This document shows, in pieces, positions 7,740 through 11,131 of a DNA stretch of 11,131 nucleotides; within the stretch, counting starts at the first letter, position 1; every line of letters begins with the position of its first letter. The notes under the pieces were generated by a model. The model ran no database searches. It worked only from the letters and a program-made list of their open reading frames with translations, and had not been told where the DNA came from. This DNA is from Opitutales bacterium (GTDB lineage Bacteria > Verrucomicrobiota > Verrucomicrobiia > Opitutales > Opitutaceae). The translations under genes were made by a program, and so were the position numbers. The stretch is taken from contig JAJFLS010000229.1 in NCBI GenBank assembly GCA_021772595.1, forward strand, positions 1-11,131, in the 5' to 3' direction.

Positions 7740-8519
7740 ATGCTCCCTTCCACTTTGAAACCATTCTTAGCAAGCCTTCCACTGCTTATCTCAAGCGCCC
7801 TTCTTCTCGCAGAAAAAGGACCCGAACTACCCGAAGGCTACACGCTTCAATACGAGCAATCCTTCCATTCTAAAAGCTCGATCAAGGACTTCATGATGAC
7901 GGACCCTTCGGCTTGGGGCATCGTCAAATCTGACGGCAATGCCGTCCTCGCTTTGCAAGGGGCCAGCAAATACGAGCCGCCGCATCGCTCGCCGCTCAAC
8001 ATCGCGCTCATCAAGGGCAAGATCTTCGGCGACTTCGTCATGGACGTCGACATCCAGCAGACCGGCGTCAAGGGCACCCCGATCAAGGAGTTCATGGAGA
8101 AGAATCCAGACCCGACCAAAGCGGGCGGATACAACCATCGCGACCATTGCTTTTTCTTCGGCTTCGAGGACCCGAGCCACTTCATGTATATCCACATCGC
8201 CAAGACAGGCGATAACAACGCCCACAACGTCTTCGTCGTGAACGAATCGCCGCGAACTCCGATCACCGACTTTCGCACTGTTGGCGTCGATTGGGGTGTC
8301 GAGGAATGGCGCAAGATCCGCATCGTGCGCGACACGAAAAAGGGAACCGTGGCTCTCTATTTCGACGACATGCTCACTCCCATCATGATCGCCGACGACG
8401 TGCCCTTCGAAAAAGGCTTCATCGGATTCGGCTCCTTCGACGACATCGGCTGGGTCGACAACATCAAAATCTGGGCTCCCGAAGCCACAAAAACTTCAAA
8501 GGCCTTCTTTAAAAAATAG
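7740..8519 (+). CDS. Secreted LamG/DUF1080-like (concanavalin A-fold) protein
   Basis: Predicted exported protein of 259 aa. The signal peptide spans about 1-24 (hydrophobic core, probable cleavage after LLLA). The rest is a single beta-rich domain with the rhythm of concanavalin A-like lectin/glucanase proteins: GDFVMDVDIQQTG, HRDHCFFFGFEDPSHFMYIHIA, WRKIRIVRDTKKGTVALYFDD and a closing FGSFDDIGWVDNIKIW. Such proteins are commonly annotated as LamG, family-16-like or DUF1080 (3-keto-disaccharide hydrolase-like). I see no E-x-D-x-x-E glycoside hydrolase 16 motif, so catalysis is not supported and sugar binding is a fair alternative. It heads the plus-strand block, 117 nt before the epimerase. 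The C-terminus is lysine-rich. Confidence 0.8.
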   Translation: MLPSTLKPFLASLPLLISSALLLAEKGPELPEGYTLQYEQSFHSKSSIKDFMMTDPSAWGIVKSDGNAVLALQGASKYEPPHRSPLNIALIKGKIFGDFVMDVDIQQTGVKGTPIKEFMEKNPDPTKAGGYNHRDHCFFFGFEDPSHFMYIHIAKTGDNNAHNVFVVNESPRTPITDFRTVGVDWGVEEWRKIRIVRDTKKGTVALYFDDMLTPIMIADDVPFEKGFIGFGSFDDIGWVDNIKIWAPEATKTSKAFFKK

Positions 8520-8530
8520 ATTTATATTAC

Positions 8531-8612
8531 GCCCACGAAGAACACGAATTCCCACGAAGAGAGCTCCTCCCATTCGACCCAAACTTCGTGACCCTTTGTG
8601 TCCTTCGTGGGC
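8531..8612. repeat. Imperfect inverted repeat of CACGAAG type
   Basis: GCCCACGAAGAACAC (8531-8545) pairs with GTGTCCTTCGTGGGC (8598-8612) at 14 of 15 positions. Inside are a second CCCACGAAGA (8551-8560) and a CTTCGTG (8584-8590), so the unit is tandemly and invertedly repeated. It lies between the LamG-like gene and the epimerase. From memory, CACGAAGAACACGAA-type sequences recur between genes in many environmental bacterial genomes. It could form a long stem in the mRNA ahead of the epimerase start. Confidence 0.75.
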
Positions 8613-8636
8613 AATCACCCTTTTCTTTTCTCTACT

Positions 8637-9464
8637 TTGAAATTCTCCATCTGCAACGAAACCTACCAAGGCTGGAGCCTTGAGAAAACTTGCGCGAGCG
8701 TCGCCGCGACCGGCTATCAAGGTCTCGAGATCGCACCCTTCACTCTGAATGATGATCCTCGCGAACTCACTGTCGCCGAGGCGGAATCAACGGGGAAAAT
8801 CGTCCGCGAGCACGGACTGGAAGTCGTCGGCCTGCACTGGCTGCTCGTTAAGCCAGAAGGTATGCACTTGACGACGCCCGACGATGCGATTCGCCAGAAG
8901 ACATTGGACTTCGCGAAACACCTGGCCGATCTCTGCGCCGCGATGGGCGGGAAAGTCATGGTTTGGGGCAGTCCTAAACAGCGCAATCTGGATACAGGCG
9001 AGTCCTACGAGGACGCCGCCGCGCGAGCCACCAATCTCCTGCGAACGCTCGGCGAGCATTGCCAGCCGCTCGACGTGTCGATCGCCATGGAACCACTCGG
9101 ATCGAGCGAAACGAATTTCCTAACTACCGCGGCTGAAACTATCGAACTGATCGACCATATCGACAATCCGAATATACGACTTCACCTCGACATCAAAGCC
9201 ATGAGCTCTGAAGGGACTTCCATTCCAGCCATTATCGAAGCCAGCCGCGACTACACCATCCATTTCCACGCGAACGATCCCAACCTGAAAGGCCCCGGCA
9301 TGGGCGAGCTCGATATCCAGCCAATCGCCGACGCCCTCGTCGCCACCGGCTACGACCGATGGGTATCCGTAGAAGTTTTTGACTATACTCCCGGAGCGGA
9401 ACACATCGCCCGAGAAAGCCTCAACAATCTCAAACAATACTTCAAAGAACTCCCCGCATCATGA
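8637..9464 (+). CDS. Sugar phosphate isomerase/epimerase (TIM barrel)
   Basis: Cytoplasmic xylose-isomerase-like/AP-endonuclease-2-fold enzyme, 275 aa, expected to isomerise or epimerise a sugar or keto-sugar with a divalent metal. The start is taken as TTG at 8637, because it yields MKFSICNETYQGW, the family-typical first beta-strand. The in-frame GTG at 8598 lies inside an inverted repeat and adds 13 unconserved residues. The barrel metal site is visible as Glu152 (MEPL), Asp185 (LHLDIKAM), His211 (FHANDP) and Glu246 (SVEVF), and His67 (GLHWLL) is a likely active-site residue. Substrate cannot be assigned; families of this fold include D-tagatose 3-epimerase, hydroxypyruvate isomerase and inositol enzymes. 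The stop overlaps the transporter start as ATGA (9461-9464), so the two are probably co-translated. That suggests the enzyme acts on whatever the permease imports. Confidence 0.9.
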   Translation: MKFSICNETYQGWSLEKTCASVAATGYQGLEIAPFTLNDDPRELTVAEAESTGKIVREHGLEVVGLHWLLVKPEGMHLTTPDDAIRQKTLDFAKHLADLCAAMGGKVMVWGSPKQRNLDTGESYEDAAARATNLLRTLGEHCQPLDVSIAMEPLGSSETNFLTTAAETIELIDHIDNPNIRLHLDIKAMSSEGTSIPAIIEASRDYTIHFHANDPNLKGPGMGELDIQPIADALVATGYDRWVSVEVFDYTPGAEHIARESLNNLKQYFKELPAS

Positions 9465-11065
9465 GTACCGACACCCGAAACCAAGAAGACGCTTTGCTAG
9501 CCGAAGCCGAAGGAGCCCCTCTCCTGCGAAAGCTGGGAATCTACACTCGCCTTTCCGGTCCCGGGTGGCTGCAAGGAGCCATCACGCTCGGCGGCGGATC
9601 CCTCGCGGGCGCCCTTTATCTTGGAGTGATCGCCGGCTTCGGACTGCTCTGGCTTCAGCCCCTCGCGATGATCTGCGGCATCATCATGCTCTCCGCCATC
9701 GCCTACGTGACGCTCTCGACCGAGAAGGCTCCCTTTGGACTGGTCAACACCCACCTCTCCCCCGCATTGGGCTGGGCATGGATGATCGCCACCATCATGG
9801 CCAATATCGTCTGGAGCATGCCCCAGTTCAACCTAGGCCGGGCCGCCATCCAGCAAAACATATTGCCCGCAGTGGGCGACAGCAACCTCTCGACCGCGCT
9901 CATCTGCCTCGTCTTTCTCGCCATAGGCTTCGTCGTCAATGTGCTGTACGAATCGGAAGGCAAGGGAACCAAGATCTTCGACATGATTATCAAGGCCATG
10001 GTCGGCCTCATCGTGCTCTCCTTCTTCGCCGTCGTCGTCACCCTATCGACAAGCGGCGACATTGACTGGGGCGCAATCCTCGGCGGTCTAATCCCCGACC
10101 CCACTCTCCTGTTAAAGCCGGCGGCCGGCTACAATGATCTAATCGCCCAGTCCACTCAACCCGATTGGTGGACCAACAAAATCGTCAACGACCAGCGCGA
10201 CATTATAATCACCGCTTTCGGGACCGCAGTAGGAATCAACATGACCTGGCTGCTCCCCTATTCATTGCTCAAGAAACGCTGGGGGAAAGTTCAACGGGGC
10301 TTTTCGATTTTCGATCTCTCAATCGGGCTGTTCATCCCCTTCTTCCTCGCCACAAGCTGCGTCGTTATCGCCGCATCCTCGCAATTCCACGCCAAGACCG
10401 GCGACGTCGATCCCGCAGCCGGAGCCGGAACCATCGCCCAGCTCGTCGAAGCCCATCCCGGCATCCCCAACCCAGCCGATCTGGAACTCGCCCTCACCCT
10501 AGTCAAACGGGACAATTTCCAGCTCGCGACCACACTCGAGCCCCTAGCCGGCAAAGTCGTCTCCCAAACGATATTCGGCTTTGGCGTCCTCGGCATGGCC
10601 GTATCTACAATCATCATACTTATGCTCATCAACGGACTCGCCTTCCAGGAGCTCCTCGGGATGCGAGGCGACAAAGGCGCCCACTACATCGGCTGCGCCG
10701 TATCCGGAATCGCCGGATTCGCCGGCCCCTTCATCTGGGACGGCAACGCGGCGGCCGCTCTGGCCATCCCCACTTCAGTCATCGGAGGATCGCTCATCCC
10801 CATCGCCTATTTCACCTTCTTTCTCATGATGAATTCCAAGAAGGTCTTGGGCGAGCATCGCCCCCAAGGAAACGCCCGCATAATCTGGAACGTCCTCATG
10901 GGACTCGCCACCGGAATCGCAACCCTCGGATCGATCTGGGTGCTTTCCGGAAAAGCCCACTTCAACAGCTGGCAGGGGATGATCCCCGCCGCAGGACTCG
11001 CCCTATTGATAGTGCTGCTCACCATAGGAACTCTCTCGTTCATCAAGAACGAACGGACAGCATAA
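9461..11065 (+). CDS. Nramp-superfamily transporter lacking canonical metal motifs
   Basis: Integral inner-membrane permease, 534 aa, with about twelve hydrophobic helices (roughly 44-62, 64-86, 105-122, 143-163, 172-195, 247-268, 282-305, 367-393, 406-426, 432-456, 473-495, 505-527). The N-terminal SGPGWLQGAITLGGGS (32-47) aligns with Nramp helix 1, but the metal-binding DPGN is replaced by GGGS (44-47). In helix 6 the Met-Pro-His motif is replaced by Met261-Thr262-Trp263. Between helices 7 and 8 a soluble loop of about 60 residues (307-366) is longer than I expect for manganese transporters. Automated annotation would probably call it a divalent metal transporter. Loss of both metal motifs and coupling to a sugar epimerase make another substrate plausible, possibly a sugar or organic anion. 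The first 30 residues are hydrophilic and cytoplasmic. Confidence 0.82.
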   Translation: MSTDTRNQEDALLAEAEGAPLLRKLGIYTRLSGPGWLQGAITLGGGSLAGALYLGVIAGFGLLWLQPLAMICGIIMLSAIAYVTLSTEKAPFGLVNTHLSPALGWAWMIATIMANIVWSMPQFNLGRAAIQQNILPAVGDSNLSTALICLVFLAIGFVVNVLYESEGKGTKIFDMIIKAMVGLIVLSFFAVVVTLSTSGDIDWGAILGGLIPDPTLLLKPAAGYNDLIAQSTQPDWWTNKIVNDQRDIIITAFGTAVGINMTWLLPYSLLKKRWGKVQRGFSIFDLSIGLFIPFFLATSCVVIAASSQFHAKTGDVDPAAGAGTIAQLVEAHPGIPNPADLELALTLVKRDNFQLATTLEPLAGKVVSQTIFGFGVLGMAVSTIIILMLINGLAFQELLGMRGDKGAHYIGCAVSGIAGFAGPFIWDGNAAAALAIPTSVIGGSLIPIAYFTFFLMMNSKKVLGEHRPQGNARIIWNVLMGLATGIATLGSIWVLSGKAHFNSWQGMIPAAGLALLIVLLTIGTLSFIKNERTA

Positions 11066-11093
11066 AGGTAGGGCGGCTTATCCCTAAGCCGCC
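11065..11093 (+). repeat. Palindromic repeat, copy 2, 3' of the transporter gene
   Basis: AAGGTAGGGCGGCTTA followed by TCCC and TAAGCCGCC. The perfect stem is 9 bp (11072-11080 with 11085-11093) with a 4-nt loop. It begins at the last base of the transporter stop codon. In sense orientation it matches copy 1 (2498-2533, minus strand) at 25 of its first 28 positions. Two of the three differences form a compensatory pair (T-A in copy 1, G-C here). No T-run follows, so it is a repeat rather than a clear intrinsic terminator. Confidence 0.85.
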
Positions 11094-11115
11094 GAAAACA
11101 GACCCAATTTTCTAA

Positions 11116-11131
11116 ACACAGATTGCACAGA
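11116..11131. repeat. Possible ACACAGATTGCACAGA-type repeat cut by window end
   Basis: The last 16 bases hold two ACAGA units separated by TTGC. From memory, CACAGATT-type short tandem repeats are frequent between genes in several environmental phyla. Only the beginning is visible, so repeat status is tentative. Confidence 0.3.

Noticed and set aside
10165..11115. 316-codon plus-strand open frame within the transporter gene
   Set aside because: Extremely Arg/His/Pro-rich translation typical of an out-of-frame reading. The overlapping transporter frame has coherent transmembrane segments.
1..11131. CRISPR array, tRNA/rRNA, insertion sequence, phage or defence genes
   Set aside because: I saw no regularly spaced direct repeats, no cloverleaf or rRNA sequence, and no transposase, integrase, nuclease or toxin-antitoxin-like protein among the supported coding regions.

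Overview
The window carries two divergent gene blocks whose products fit catabolism of a sulfated, uronate- or deoxysugar-containing polysaccharide. No taxonomic marker (rRNA, tRNA, ribosomal protein) is present. The combination of secreted sulfatases, a large secreted heparinase II/III-type lyase, a LamG/DUF1080-like secreted protein, an AP-endonuclease-2-type sugar epimerase and an Nramp-like permease, together with moderately high GC and weak Shine-Dalgarno sites, suggests a marine or sediment Verrucomicrobiota member (Opitutae-like) or a related PVC bacterium. That placement is inference.

Minus-strand block, in transcription order from about 7553 down to 25: an iduronate-2-sulfatase-like sulfatase; a second sulfatase whose start overlaps the first gene's stop by 4 nt (ATGA); a SAM-dependent methyltransferase with an N-terminal beta-rich domain; a classical SDR dehydrogenase; and a heparinase II/III-family polysaccharide lyase. 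The two sulfatases and the lyase carry signal peptides. Both sulfatases have the C-x-P-x-R formylglycine motif. The methyltransferase looks out of place: it is the kind seen in surface-glycan synthesis loci and is locally lower in GC.

Plus-strand block, from 7740 to 11065: a secreted lectin/glucanase-fold protein; a TIM-barrel sugar phosphate isomerase/epimerase starting at a TTG codon; and a 12-helix Nramp-superfamily transporter that overlaps the epimerase by 4 nt (ATGA). The transporter lacks the two classical metal-binding motifs of Nramp proteins. The 186-nt gap 7554-7739 separates the two blocks and should hold both promoters.

A working model, by inference, is that the lyase and sulfatases depolymerise and desulfate the glycan outside the cytoplasm, the permease imports a product, and the epimerase and SDR process the sugar inside. 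There is no SusC/SusD pair, TonB receptor, regulator or sulfatase-maturation enzyme in the window.

Noncoding structure: two copies of one palindromic repeat, each just 3' of a coding region and in the same sense as it, differ by a compensatory base-pair change. An unrelated imperfect inverted repeat (CACGAAG type) lies just before the epimerase. No gap exceeds 300 nt. I see no CRISPR array, tRNA, rRNA, insertion sequence, phage gene or defence system.
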